DNA from: Candidatus Lokiarchaeota archaeon
Lineage (GTDB): Archaea > Asgardarchaeota > Thorarchaeia > Thorarchaeales > Thorarchaeaceae
Assembly (NCBI GenBank): GCA_014730275.1
Contig: WJIL01000084.1
Coordinates: 1-64,000 of the forward strand
DNA length: 64,000 bases
Reading direction: 5' to 3'
The position numbers and the translations under genes are program-made. Shown here one piece after another: positions 17,343 to 26,368 of this stretch (position 1 is the stretch's first letter; each line of letters starts with the position of its first letter). Below the pieces are notes generated by a model. That model was not told the origin of the DNA. It did no database searches and saw only the letters and a list, made by a program, of their open reading frames with translations.

Positions 17343-18458
17343 CTAGACACTGTCGATTACAGCTGGAATCTTAACAACAAATCTAGCCCCGTCTGAATGT
17401 TTCCCCTCTATTCGATCTTCGACTGCTATTTCTCCACCATATCTATCAATGATTTGTTTTACAAGCGTTAAACCGAGTCCTCTAATGGAATTTTTGTGAT
17501 TCGCACTGGTAGAAAAAAGGAACCTCTTGCTTCTATCATCGAGGCCTGGACCCCTGTCAATAATCTCAAATTTCACAAATTTATCCTTCTCAGATCGAGA
17601 AATTACCACATCTATCTTGATTTCTTCGTTTCTATCGAGCCGAGCAGCATTGTGTAGAAGATTGAAGAACATATATACAAGAAACTGATCTGCGTAGACG
17701 AAATCACCCTTTCTATCGTCTATGATTTCAATTCGGATATGCCGACGAGGGAGTGAGTGATGTACCATTTCGATAGCTGTTTCCATGGCCAGTCGTGGAT
17801 TTATCTCAGTCAAATTCTCTACCAAGGCAAGCTCTGCAAGCCTCTTAACATCTGTTGTCAACCTTACTCCACGTCTTGTGAGTGCATGAGCAGCCTTCAG
17901 AAGATCTCTTGCATCTTCTGGCATTTTGAAATCAAGAATCAGTTCGAGGCTCGCCAAAATTCCTTGGTGAATATTACTGAGGTCGTGAGCCAATATGCTA
18001 TTGTAGAATTCTGCTTGTACCTTCTCTTCCACATACTGCTTTTCAGCAAGCTTTCTTCGTGATATATCTCTTGCAATTCCCACTATGCCTATCGGTTTGC
18101 CATTGTCGTCTCTAATGAACTTGCGGGAGACTTCAATACAGATTTTTTTCTTGTCTTTTCGTATGACTTCCAATTCAAGCGGTGGAGCTTTGTATCCTTC
18201 GGGTCCAACTTCAGCTTCCAGATTCATCGCTTCTTGAAGAGCTTTCTTGACAAGTTTTCTTGAACGATCCGCCAGTAACATATCAATCGGCATATCCTGG
18301 ATTTCGTGTGGCTCATATCCGGCAACATGGAGTGATGATTTGCTGACATATATGAAAGCAAGCTTCATGTCAACAACCCAGAATACGTCCTTGATTTGAT
18401 TCGTCAGGATGTGGGCTATTTCCTCAGCATCTACATTCTCTTCTGTAATCTTTATCAT
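17343..18458 (-). CDS. PAS-domain sensor histidine kinase
   Basis: A 371-residue soluble kinase. Residues ~10–135 form a PAS domain with a PAC tail (GIVGIARDISRRKLAEKQYVEEK). The phospho-acceptor box follows, LAHDLSNIHQGILASLELIL, and is close in design to the box of the hybrid kinase at 8.7–10.6 kb. The HATPase domain shows NLLHNAARL, IIDRGPGLD and GLGLTLVKQIIDRYGG. No membrane segment is seen. The ATG at 18458 follows GAGAAGG. No regulator gene is adjacent; the receiver of the hybrid kinase is one conceivable partner (inference). Confidence 0.9.
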   Translation of the reverse strand: MIKITEENVDAEEIAHILTNQIKDVFWVVDMKLAFIYVSKSSLHVAGYEPHEIQDMPIDMLLADRSRKLVKKALQEAMNLEAEVGPEGYKAPPLELEVIRKDKKKICIEVSRKFIRDDNGKPIGIVGIARDISRRKLAEKQYVEEKVQAEFYNSILAHDLSNIHQGILASLELILDFKMPEDARDLLKAAHALTRRGVRLTTDVKRLAELALVENLTEINPRLAMETAIEMVHHSLPRRHIRIEIIDDRKGDFVYADQFLVYMFFNLLHNAARLDRNEEIKIDVVISRSEKDKFVKFEIIDRGPGLDDRSKRFLFSTSANHKNSIRGLGLTLVKQIIDRYGGEIAVEDRIEGKHSDGARFVVKIPAVIDSV

Positions 18459-18678
18459 CAGGATACCTTCTCAGAACACTGAGCTATCGTGTGTTCGGAT
18501 TTCAAGAAGCCTGAGCCAGAGTACCATAAAAGAATGCTGCTAATGATTACTTTGCAGCTTCATGACACATATGCTAACCTATGTATGGAACAAGCAGAGC
18601 CTTCTGAATACAGTCGTTCTCTCAATGATTCGATATCTGTCCCTACCAGCTATTCTTGAGCGAATCCACTAACAACAA

Positions 18679-18791
18679 GGTGGTGGCCAGCCGCCAGACA
18701 GGGCTACTGGTAGGAGGGGGGGAGTTCCCGCGATATGCGGGATATGAGGGCATGTTACAGAAAATAGGGCCCTGTTTGCCACCTGACCACC
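18679..18791. ncRNA. Structured RNA candidate in a 446-bp gap
   Basis: The gap 18459–18904 carries no convincing gene. Nested complementary segments lie at 18679–18791: GGTGGC (18682–18687) with GCCACC (18778–18783), GGTGGT (18679–18684) with ACCACC (18786–18791) as an alternative outer pairing, ACAGGGC (18698–18704) with GCCCTGT (18769–18775), and an inner hairpin CCCGC GATAT GCGGG (18727–18741). The segment is clearly more GC-rich than the sequence around it, as stable RNAs often are in such genomes. No known RNA family motif is recognised. Strand is undetermined. Confidence 0.45.
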
Positions 18792-18904
18792 AAGAGTGAA
18801 TATGGTTCAGACCCTAATAAGGTATACTATTGGAGAGATAGTCATTGAATTTATGCAAGCTTTGTTTCAACTCAGATTATGTTGGTATCATCACGCTGAA
18901 ACGC

Positions 18905-19279
18905 CTAGAGCTGTGGAAGTCGGATTTCTGCTTCATATTCGTTTCCACAAGCACATCGCATACTGACTTTCCATCGCTGAGGTAAAGAAACTTGAAACTC
19001 ATCTACAATTTCTTCTATATCATTCTTCACAGCATCAAGAATGTTGACATAGGTTTTTGCAAGACCAAATAACTCTGACTTGAAATCCAGATCTGTTACA
19101 AAGTAGTGAAGGCCTTGTTCACATTTAGGACAAATCGTAACGAGTATGTGCGTCATATCTCCGCATCTTTCGCAGACTAAATCATGCTGGCTCATATTAG
19201 GAGCGATGGCGGCGTCCAAAGCAACTTTGTTAGAATACCCGCACAAGTGACAGTGAATATGAATTTCTCTTTGAGGCAT
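18905..19279 (-). CDS. Small zinc-ribbon protein of unknown function
   Basis: About 124 residues with three Cys-pair groups: CHLCG near the N-terminus, CERCG followed by CPKCEQGL in the middle, and CACGNEYEAEI near the C-terminus. This pattern suggests two or three treble-clef or zinc-ribbon folds binding zinc. The segment between, with a helix NILDAVKNDIEEIVDEFQV, could mediate dimerisation. The ATG at 19279, preceded by GGGGTAGGGA, is preferred over an upstream start at 19309. I do not recognise the family; a nucleic-acid-binding or scaffold role is only a guess from the fold. Confidence 0.6.
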   Translation of the reverse strand: MPQREIHIHCHLCGYSNKVALDAAIAPNMSQHDLVCERCGDMTHILVTICPKCEQGLHYFVTDLDFKSELFGLAKTYVNILDAVKNDIEEIVDEFQVSLPQRWKVSMRCACGNEYEAEIRLPQL

Positions 19280-19456
19280 ACTAATCCCTACCCCATGTTG
19301 TAGAATCAATACGGTTTCCTAAAAGTATAGTGCGTACGTTCTGTTAGTAGGTCATTCAGTTATCGTGGTTAAACGGACGATTTGATACCCTGGGTGAAAG
19401 AAAAGTGTACTCAGTACTGAGATACTGGATTTGCAGGATTTCACAGTATCGCGCTG

Positions 19457-19705
19457 CTAACGTGTGTTTACCTTCCGAGCGTGCAGAACATCAGTATTTC
19501 CTAGTTTATCAACTTCAGCGACTACTTGGAGACCGATACTCAGTTTCTCTGCCTCCACACTCCCAAACTCGGTATATGAATCAATCTTGACTTGGATGTG
19601 CTCTTTGTCTTGATTTTCTATGCTTATGAAACCATACTTCATGCGTTTCTCGCCAAACTCTCCCAACTGCGCTGATACTATTGGACCTTCAATCTTCTTA
19701 GACAT
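19457..19705 (-). CDS. Small beta-barrel (OB-fold-like) protein
   Basis: An 82-residue protein, alternating hydrophobic and charged strands: IEGPIVSAQLGEFG, KYGFISIENQ, EHIQVKIDSYTEFG, GLQVVAEVDKLGN and VLHARKVN. The KYGFISIEN strand is reminiscent of the RNP-1-like strand of cold-shock and OB-fold proteins (KGFGFI), so nucleic-acid binding is plausible. The start is an ATG at 19705 preceded by AGGTGA; a GTG three codons upstream is possible. It stands alone between the zinc-ribbon gene and a divergent membrane-protein gene. Confidence 0.6.
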   Translation of the reverse strand: MSKKIEGPIVSAQLGEFGEKRMKYGFISIENQDKEHIQVKIDSYTEFGSVEAEKLSIGLQVVAEVDKLGNTDVLHARKVNTR

Positions 19706-19949
19706 CGGCTTCACCTGTATTAACTCTGGCTATCTTACTTATGATTTCTTGTTTAGGTATCTTTCCTGTTCAACTCGACCGCAAAGTCGACTGTTGGCCT
19801 AGTGAATGGTGCCTTATATGAAGCTATCCATCGTCGTGATGCATATTCAGCCCCATACTGGTCGTGTGTTTTCATTTCTTTTCTTCCGATGAAGACTGAA
19901 AACTGTTAAATGGCCGAGTAACCTATCTTCACTATCATCGAGGCGGGTT

Positions 19950-20663
19950 ATGCTATTGCCGGATAAGAAAACCGGAGAAATCGCGTCCTCAGCTGACCCA
20001 CTTTCTATCCAGGTTTATGGCGGAACAGAGACTGAAATACTGAAATCTCTCAAGAGTTTGATGAGCCAAGACGAAGAAATTCAATCCAATCAAACCTGGG
20101 TCAATGTTGGAGCTCTGAGACGTTTGGCGTTCTTGTTTGAAGGCGGAGTAGAAAGCGCTGGCGGACTGATTGGGCTAGCTGTAATGTTCATTCTGCTTGG
20201 AGTAGTATTGATTGCATTTGCGATTTGGCAGATCTTCATATTCTTCATTGTCATAGCAGCTCTGACTTCATTCAGTGGTGGGGCTGCATTGAAGTATCTG
20301 AAGTGCACCTATCTGACTGTACCCGCACATTCTTTGACAGCTGACAACCTGGCTGTTTTCTTTGAGGAACAGCTCTCCTTTGGAAGATTCGCAACACTTA
20401 GCGAGGGTTTGGATTTTTCTGAGCAGCCTGAGTTGGTACGCAAATCGGGCAGAGCTACAAGGATCTTCCGTCTAGGAATTCATATGGCTCTTGCAGTTGC
20501 AACGCTCCTCCTGTTATTCGAGCTCGTAGGATATTTTGTCTTTGGTGATTGGATTACTGAAACATCTTTCTTGATTCTACATGGCATAGCCTTTCTTTTA
20601 GGAATAGCCATAATGGACGCTGGAGTTATTCTTCGACATAGTCTAGTGACGCAAGGAGAATAG
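19950..20663 (+). CDS. Membrane protein of unknown function
   Basis: A 237-residue protein. A soluble N-terminal region of ~65 residues (VYGGTETEILKSLKSLMSQ) is followed by a strongly hydrophobic hairpin at ~70–110, a soluble stretch of ~55 residues, and two more membrane helices at ~168–232. No catalytic motif is seen and I do not recognise the family. It converges on the LeuA-family gene, with 19 nt between the stop codons. Confidence 0.6.
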   Translation: MLLPDKKTGEIASSADPLSIQVYGGTETEILKSLKSLMSQDEEIQSNQTWVNVGALRRLAFLFEGGVESAGGLIGLAVMFILLGVVLIAFAIWQIFIFFIVIAALTSFSGGAALKYLKCTYLTVPAHSLTADNLAVFFEEQLSFGRFATLSEGLDFSEQPELVRKSGRATRIFRLGIHMALAVATLLLLFELVGYFVFGDWITETSFLILHGIAFLLGIAIMDAGVILRHSLVTQGE

Positions 20664-20682
20664 CCATCTAGAAAGTGGGGTT

Positions 20683-21954
20683 CTACTCCTCTAAGATATC
20701 AAATGCTATCTCCCAAAAATCCTGCTCAGATACTCCAGTCCGCAAGTCTTTGAGATCTTCCTTGATTCTATCAAAAGACTCGAGTGACTGTTTCTTCTTC
20801 AAATCCTCATGGGTCTTCTTGACCCGCTCGGTAATTTTTTGGGCTTGATCCTTGCTTGCTTTTACTCCTCCCATTTTGAGGAGATATTCAACAAAATGTC
20901 TACCAACGAATTTGCCTAGGTGGAATTCTCGTTTCCTGCCGACTGTTTCTGGGCTGATTGGCTCGTATGTCATCGAGTGGGTGAGTTGGCCGTGTGAGTG
21001 GATTCCACTTGAATGTGTGAACGCATTATCTCCGGTTATCGGTTTGTGAAGTGGCAGTGGAACAACAAAATGCCGTTCCACTAGTTCTGAGAGTTCGTGA
21101 ATCTTCTCAGTATCGATACCAGTATTGATGCCGTACAAGCTTGCAAGTGCCATAACGATTTCTTCGAAAGCTGCATTTCCCGCCCGTTCTCCATATCCAT
21201 TGACACAAACCTGCGGATAAATAGCTCCTTCTTCTATAGCGGCCAAGGTGTTTGCGGCTGCAAGCCCAAAATCGTCATGACAATGTACAGAAATTGGAAC
21301 CTTGTATTTACTTTTCGTCCAAAGCTGATCTTTGATTTCCCGCATTATGTACCTCATGACTCTAGGACGGACAAAACCAACGGTATCTGCTACGCATATC
21401 TTGTCTGCTCCCGCATCGATGGCAGTCTTATACGCTTCGCACAGGAAGTCCATATTGCTTCTGGTCGTATCTTCTGCAATGTAATCGATTGTTAGTCCAT
21501 GATCTTTGCCGTATTCTATGCATTTGGTGAGTCGATCGAGCATTTCTTCTCTAGTCATACGAAGCTGATACTTCAGTCTGAAATCAGAGGTGGCTATGAA
21601 AATAGGTACTTCTTCTACTCCGGCCTCGATGCAATGATCGATATCATCTATGACTGCCCTTGCTGGGGCACCGACAGTAGCATTAGTGAATCCTTCCTTG
21701 GCTACCGCTGCAACAGCTTCTTTTTCGCCTTCTGATACTGCAGGAAAACCGACCACAACAATGGACGTTCCTACCTCATCCAGCATTTTCGCAATATCAA
21801 CCTTCTCGCCATTGGTAAGTGCGACTCCAGGTGTCTGCTCGCCATCCCTGAGGGTCTCGTCCCAGATGAATATCTTATCTGGGAGACTCTTTGGTCTGGT
21901 CTCTTCGAGCTTGTTATAATCAACAGCCAATCCAGCTTCTTCTAGAGACTCCAT
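20683..21954 (-). CDS. LeuA/homocitrate synthase-family acyltransferase
   Basis: A ~423-residue member of the DRE-TIM metallolyase family that condenses acetyl-CoA with a 2-oxoacid. The N-terminal signature is IWDETLRDGEQTPGVALT, with metal ligands later in SVHCHDDFGLAAANT and NGYGERAGNA. The C-terminal helical subdomain is present, but the chain ends without the ~130-residue leucine-type regulatory domain. That favours a homocitrate, citramalate or Re-citrate synthase over classic LeuA, though it does not decide between them. The ATG at 21954 is preceded by GGAGAAAGG. It lies 43 nt downstream of the previous gene in a likely three-gene operon. Confidence 0.88.
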   Translation of the reverse strand: MESLEEAGLAVDYNKLEETRPKSLPDKIFIWDETLRDGEQTPGVALTNGEKVDIAKMLDEVGTSIVVVGFPAVSEGEKEAVAAVAKEGFTNATVGAPARAVIDDIDHCIEAGVEEVPIFIATSDFRLKYQLRMTREEMLDRLTKCIEYGKDHGLTIDYIAEDTTRSNMDFLCEAYKTAIDAGADKICVADTVGFVRPRVMRYIMREIKDQLWTKSKYKVPISVHCHDDFGLAAANTLAAIEEGAIYPQVCVNGYGERAGNAAFEEIVMALASLYGINTGIDTEKIHELSELVERHFVVPLPLHKPITGDNAFTHSSGIHSHGQLTHSMTYEPISPETVGRKREFHLGKFVGRHFVEYLLKMGGVKASKDQAQKITERVKKTHEDLKKKQSLESFDRIKEDLKDLRTGVSEQDFWEIAFDILEE

Positions 21955-21996
21955 ATGCCTTTCTCCTTGGCTATGTGCTTTGGGTGCCAAGTATAT

Positions 21997-22548
21997 CTAT
22001 GCGAATCGGTAGCGGCCTTTTTCGGGAATTGAGTCAAGCTGCTTGTCTAGCTGAGCAAGGGCTTCATCATGTTCCTTCTGAGCGATACTACCTTCTTCGA
22101 GCTTTCTCTGGAGTTTGCTCCTTTTGTATTCTATTTTACCGCGTTTTACATGGATTTGCCTGAGAGACGAATCCACGAACGCCTTGACACCAGCCTCTTC
22201 TGCAATGGCCTCGAGCAATGGTTTCCAACATATCTCTTCGATATGGAAGCTGTATTCAAGCCCTTGTTCCTTTATTCTATCCCATATTGGACAAGAGTCA
22301 ACACGAATCTCAGAACCTTCTACTTCGAGATTCAATCCGATGGCTTTCATGATGTTCGCAGCTAGGGCTGTAGCCTCTTCCACTCCTTTTACTCCCTGAT
22401 CCTGTGCTGCCTGTACTCCAATAAGACGGAATCCATTGGAATATCCTTCGTACATTGAAAGCGCACCTACATTGTCTCGTAAGCCCCACCATAGACCATC
22501 GAGGAAAACAGTAAAGACTTCTTGAAGCCTATCCAAATCACTCATCAT
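21997..22548 (-). CDS. Conserved protein of unknown function, coupled to the nitroreductase
   Basis: About 184 residues, mostly helical. A conserved-looking centre reads EIRVDSCPIWDRIKEQGLEY and has a single Cys, followed by a short beta segment and a charged C-terminal coiled coil (GKIEYKRSKLQRKLEEGS). Proteins with such a helical domain and CP motif occur as L-2-amino-thiazoline-4-carboxylate hydrolase-like or V4R-like families, but I cannot place it. The start ATG ATG at 22548 follows AAGGAGG and overlaps the last 11 nt of the nitroreductase gene, so translation is coupled. Confidence 0.65.
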   Translation of the reverse strand: MMSDLDRLQEVFTVFLDGLWWGLRDNVGALSMYEGYSNGFRLIGVQAAQDQGVKGVEEATALAANIMKAIGLNLEVEGSEIRVDSCPIWDRIKEQGLEYSFHIEEICWKPLLEAIAEEAGVKAFVDSSLRQIHVKRGKIEYKRSKLQRKLEEGSIAQKEHDEALAQLDKQLDSIPEKGRYRFA

Positions 22549-23299
22549 CAGTAACCTCCTTTGGTTTGTCCCAGTTGTTTTCCCATTCGTCAACAAAAGT
22601 TACTTCTTCTGGGGGTTGTCTTGGCGGTCCGAGTGTTCGCTCGAATTTGGGATAGCCCAACGTTAGGCAAAGAATAGGTACCCAGTGTGGATGTGGAATA
22701 TCGAGGCGTTCACTAATTGCTCGTACATCCTTGAAGTGATCCAATTGAACAGATGAGACACAGCTACCAACTCCCAATGAAGTTGCAGCCAGAGCCATAT
22801 TTTGAAGCATCATTGCCCCAGCTATTACTGCGTGCCGTGGTGCAGACCAACCGTACACGCCACCTGTACCCCGTAATGTGGCTTGAGAGTTGCCTACGTG
22901 AGTTCTTTGAACAGCTAGAACAAGCAGAACCGGTGCTCCATTGGTTTCTGGCTCTCCTTTGATATACTCAAACCTCTTGCCTGTGATTAGAATATCTATG
23001 ACGCGTTCTAGACTCGGCTTCGCCCGTATATAGCTGAGCCTTCTCTCAAGCTCCTGTCGAGGAGTTGCTCTCCCGAAGAGCTCGATTGTTCGGTCCACAG
23101 CAATCTGTCCGATGAATTTCTGAGTCTTCTGATCGCGAACGATAATCAGACGCCATGGTTGCTGGTTTTCAGCGCTTGGTGCATAGGTCCCAGCTTCTAT
23201 GATTCGATAAAGAATCTCATCCGGGAGACCTTTTTCGGTATCATAGTCCCGAATAGCACGTCTGCCTTTGATGATTTTGATGGTTTCATTTTCCTCCAA
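22538..23299 (-). CDS. Nitroreductase-family flavoprotein
   Basis: A 253-residue FMN-dependent oxidoreductase. The N-terminal FMN-binding motif is KGRRAIRDYDTEKGLPDEIL, then EAGTYAPSAENQQPWRLII. The second half has AGAMMLQNMALAATSLGVGS, the conserved helix that packs on the flavin, and ILCLTLGYPKFE. An insertion of ~40 residues between the halves (TPRQELERRLSYIRAKPS) enlarges the usual lid. The substrate is unknown: quinones, nitro compounds or an iodotyrosine-like dehalogenation are typical of the superfamily. First gene of a likely operon with the two downstream genes. Confidence 0.9.
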   Translation of the reverse strand: MEENETIKIIKGRRAIRDYDTEKGLPDEILYRIIEAGTYAPSAENQQPWRLIIVRDQKTQKFIGQIAVDRTIELFGRATPRQELERRLSYIRAKPSLERVIDILITGKRFEYIKGEPETNGAPVLLVLAVQRTHVGNSQATLRGTGGVYGWSAPRHAVIAGAMMLQNMALAATSLGVGSCVSSVQLDHFKDVRAISERLDIPHPHWVPILCLTLGYPKFERTLGPPRQPPEEVTFVDEWENNWDKPKEVTDDE

Positions 23300-23360
23300 C
23301 GTTCTATTTCTCCTTGAGCAGTAGAGTAGTCGTTCGTGGCAATTCTCTCTTAAGAAAGTA

Positions 23361-23376
23361 GCCCCTGATACGGGGC
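23361..23376 (-). terminator. Hairpin terminator after the acyl-CoA dehydrogenase gene
   Basis: GCCCC (23361–23365), loop TGATAC and GGGGC (23372–23376). On the minus strand it follows the dehydrogenase stop and is trailed by a T-rich stretch. Flanking GAAAG/CTTTC can lengthen the stem. Confidence 0.6.
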
Positions 23377-23395
23377 TTTCTTTCTAGAAGAGGTA

Positions 23396-24610
23396 TCAAT
23401 CTTCGTCAGAAATCATCGGAGCGCCCCGACCGTCGTATTCAACTTGGAAACCCGTGTCAATCTTGGCTGCTTCCTTGAGGATTGTATTTCCTGCAACCAA
23501 GCGCTGGATTTCATTCGTTCCTTCGTATATCTGACAAAGCTTTGCGTCCCGCATGAGTTTCTCAACCGGGTATTCTGTAAGATATCCATAACCACCGAGA
23601 ATTTGAACGGCCTGTACTGCGTTTTCCATTGCAGCATCGGAAGCAAAGAACTTAGCATAGGACGAGTTCTTTGTTACGGGCATCCCTTGGTCACCCATCC
23701 ATGCGGCGTATCTGGTTAGTTGTCTTGCAGCCTCAGCACGAGCACCCATGTCAGCTAATTTGAATCCAATGCCCTGAAACTTCCCAATAGGTCGACCGAA
23801 CTGCTTTCTTGCATTCGCAAATTTGGCTGCTTCGTCTAAAGCCCTCTGAGCAACGCCTGTTGCAATGGCTGCGATGCCCGCCCTGGTCTTATCTAGTGTC
23901 ATCATTGCAATTTTGAATCCTTCTCCCTCTTCTCCAACAAGGCAATCCTCGGGCACCCGTACATCATTGAATATTACTTCACTCTGAACCGAGTTCTTCT
24001 GCCCGACTTTGTTCTCGATATGCCCAATCTCGACTCCTTTTCCTTTGGGGACCATGAATACTGATAGCCCTCTGTGACCTGCTTCAGGATCAGTCACAGC
24101 GAAAACTGTGAAAAGAGATGCAACTGGAGCGTTTGTCGCGAAGCATTTCACGCCGTTAATTATGTACTCGTCACCATCGCGTTCAGCAGTTGTTTTAGTG
24201 GCAGCAGCATCAGAACCAGCATCTCGCTCAGTCAAGCAGAATGCTCCGTATTCTGGTTTACTGCCAGTAATCATCGGTTCCACATACTTCTTCAGCTGTT
24301 CCGTGGTAGCTCCAATAACGAGAGGGGCAAATGCCAAGTTGTTGCACATGATTGATGTAGCACAGCCTGCGCATCCGTATCCAGTTGCTTCTGACACCAA
24401 GGTCTCTGCCAGTAGCGAGAGACCCGGCCCTCCAGCTTCTTCTGGAATATGGAGATTCATTAGTCCTTTTTCATAGGCTTTTTCGACAATCTCTGCAGGA
24501 AATTCCTCTTTCTCCTCGAGCTCGTTTGCATAGGGAGTGATGTGTTCCTTGGTGAATTTCACACTGCGTTCCCACAGTCGTTCTTCTTTATCTGACAATG
24601 CGAAGTCCAT
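23396..24610 (-). CDS. Acyl-CoA dehydrogenase
   Basis: A 404-residue FAD enzyme that oxidises an acyl-CoA to the 2-enoyl-CoA. Landmarks: the N-terminal helical domain ending in GGPGLSLLAETLVSEATG, the FAD-binding middle (CLTERDAGSDAAATKTTAER), GVKCFATNAP, and the C-terminal helices with KFQGIGFKLADMGARAEAAR and QILGGYGYLTEYPVEKLMRD. The catalytic Glu is in CQIYEGTNEIQRLV, where short-chain enzymes keep it. No ETF genes are in the window. It is divergent from the second thiolase–DUF35 pair, which suggests joint use in acyl-CoA degradation or synthesis. Confidence 0.95.
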   Translation of the reverse strand: MDFALSDKEERLWERSVKFTKEHITPYANELEEKEEFPAEIVEKAYEKGLMNLHIPEEAGGPGLSLLAETLVSEATGYGCAGCATSIMCNNLAFAPLVIGATTEQLKKYVEPMITGSKPEYGAFCLTERDAGSDAAATKTTAERDGDEYIINGVKCFATNAPVASLFTVFAVTDPEAGHRGLSVFMVPKGKGVEIGHIENKVGQKNSVQSEVIFNDVRVPEDCLVGEEGEGFKIAMMTLDKTRAGIAAIATGVAQRALDEAAKFANARKQFGRPIGKFQGIGFKLADMGARAEAARQLTRYAAWMGDQGMPVTKNSSYAKFFASDAAMENAVQAVQILGGYGYLTEYPVEKLMRDAKLCQIYEGTNEIQRLVAGNTILKEAAKIDTGFQVEYDGRGAPMISDED

Positions 24611-24766
24611 TCCGATGTAACCTCAATAGTCAAATCGCTTGTATCCCCCCTTATATCTCTGACCAGTCAAGCGACCAACTTCTCGTACATTTACGTAGGT
24701 TTGCCATAGTTTTTTTAGGTAGAATAGATTCGAATTCGCACTACAAGCTGAGGTGTCAAATAGAAA

Positions 24767-25939
24767 TTGCCTTTGCAAAATACTAACATTGTAAGTGCCG
24801 CTCAAACGAAGTTCGGGAGATTAAAAGGCCTGACCCTTCGTGAGATTTTCGGTGAAGCTGTTGATGAGGCCACTATCGAGGCAGGCATCCCGAAAGAGGA
24901 TATCCAAGCTGCATTTGTGGGAACGTTCATTCCGGAGATGCTTGTTCATCAAGGCCACACGGCACCCCTTCTCATTGATTTTGCTGGGATGCGTGGTATT
25001 CCAGCGACTCGTCATGAGGCTGCATGTGCTTCTGGGGCTACTGCATTGCGATCTGCCATCATGGCGATTGAATCCGGTCTCTACGATACTGTTCTTGTTG
25101 CTGCTGCTGAGAAGATGACTTCTGTATCAACGAATCGGGCAACAGAAGCTTTAGCTGCTGCAGCAGACGATAAGTTCGAGTCAAGCATGGGTTTGACGTT
25201 TCCCGGAGTCTTTGGTATTGCCGCTGTAAGTCATATGGAGGAATACGGCACCACTGAGGAGGACATGGCGCGGATTGCTGTCAAGGCACACAAGAATGCT
25301 TCAACTAATCCCCTTGCTCAGTTCCAGAAACCGATTTCACTAGAGAAAGCGATGGATTCACGATACATTGCTTGGCCGCTGAAGCTATTTGATTGCTCTC
25401 CCATCTCTGATGGCGGCGCTGCTCTTGTGCTTACTTCGAATGAAAAGGCTAAGGAGTATACTGATACCCCAGTGAAAATAACTGGGACCGGCCAAGCGTC
25501 AGCCAGTATGAATCTCTGTGATCGAGCTCACCTCACCTCATTCGATGCTTCTATTGCAGCTGGGAAAACAGCCTACAAAATGGCAGATTTAGGCCCAGAA
25601 GATATTGATGTAGCTGTTGTACACGATTGCTTTACTATTGCCGAAATCATCGCATCTGAAGATCTTGGTTTCTTCGAGCCAGGACATGCTGTAGATGCTA
25701 TTCGCAATGGTGAAACCGAGATTGACGGCTCAAAACCAATCAATCCGATGGGTGGCCTGAAAGCAGTTGGTCATCCTGTCGGAGCGACTGGCGTGAAGCA
25801 GATTGTAGTCATCTACAAGGAACTTCTTGGTGAAGCAGGAAAGAATCAAGTTCCGAACCATGATATTGGGATTGCACATAACTTCGGCGGAACCGGGGCA
25901 TCCAGTGTTGTAACAATAATGAGGAGGTATGATGCATGA
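24767..25939 (+). CDS. Thiolase, acetyl-CoA acetyltransferase type
   Basis: A 390-residue SCP2-type thiolase. The nucleophile is intact: Cys87 in HEAACASGATAL. HDCFTIAE, the GHPVGATG motif and a terminal AHNFGGTGAS complete the active site. It joins two acetyl-CoA or cleaves 3-oxoacyl-CoA, feeding the mevalonate pathway or fatty acid breakdown. The start is a TTG with GAGGTG upstream. Its stop overlaps the DUF35 start by 4 nt. Compare the first thiolase (13363–14613), which has lost the Cys. The neighbouring divergent acyl-CoA dehydrogenase supports a role in acyl-CoA turnover. Confidence 0.95.
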   Translation: MPLQNTNIVSAAQTKFGRLKGLTLREIFGEAVDEATIEAGIPKEDIQAAFVGTFIPEMLVHQGHTAPLLIDFAGMRGIPATRHEAACASGATALRSAIMAIESGLYDTVLVAAAEKMTSVSTNRATEALAAAADDKFESSMGLTFPGVFGIAAVSHMEEYGTTEEDMARIAVKAHKNASTNPLAQFQKPISLEKAMDSRYIAWPLKLFDCSPISDGGAALVLTSNEKAKEYTDTPVKITGTGQASASMNLCDRAHLTSFDASIAAGKTAYKMADLGPEDIDVAVVHDCFTIAEIIASEDLGFFEPGHAVDAIRNGETEIDGSKPINPMGGLKAVGHPVGATGVKQIVVIYKELLGEAGKNQVPNHDIGIAHNFGGTGASSVVTIMRRYDA

Positions 25940-26325
25940 GTGACAGACCTACTGTTGAACAATACCTGAAGAATATCGAGAATGGCGATTTTAAGGCGTA
26001 CAAATGTCAAGAATGTGGTGCGGTTGTAGCGCCACCGTCCGATGCATGTTACAGCTGTGGTGGTACGAACATGGAATGGACAGCTGTCAGCGGAAAAGGA
26101 ACACTGGTTTCCTACACTGTCGTTCACGTCTCTTCTGACGAGTTTGTTGCTGAAGTGCCATACTATGTTGCCATTGTCAAGTTAGAGGAAGGAACCAGTA
26201 TTACGGGTCGACTCGTGGGATTTGACCCTCTGAAACCGGAAGACCTTGAAATTGGTATGGATCTTGTATTGGACTATCAGAAGGGAGAGTCAGGTAAGAC
26301 CTATCTGGCTTTTCGCGAGCCCTGA
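25936..26325 (+). CDS. DUF35 OB-fold zinc protein, partner of the intact thiolase
   Basis: A 129-residue compact DUF35 protein: a short N-terminal helix, a zinc ribbon (KCQECGAVVAPPSDACYSCGG, two CxxC pairs) and the OB-fold domain (GKGTLVSYTVVHVSSDEF through ITGRLVGFDP). It overlaps the thiolase stop by 4 nt and very likely forms a complex that channels acetoacetyl-CoA or another acyl-CoA. No HMG-CoA synthase gene is adjacent. Confidence 0.92.
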   Translation: MSDRPTVEQYLKNIENGDFKAYKCQECGAVVAPPSDACYSCGGTNMEWTAVSGKGTLVSYTVVHVSSDEFVAEVPYYVAIVKLEEGTSITGRLVGFDPLKPEDLEIGMDLVLDYQKGESGKTYLAFREP

Positions 26326-26368
26326 AAAGATTTCAATGCTTGTCTTGGTTGGTGTGAGGCCTATGCCA

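Noticed and set aside
19410-19421. CTCAGTACTGAG palindrome after the OB-fold gene
   Set aside because: A 12-nt palindrome without a T-run or neighbouring promoter; too little to call a terminator or operator.
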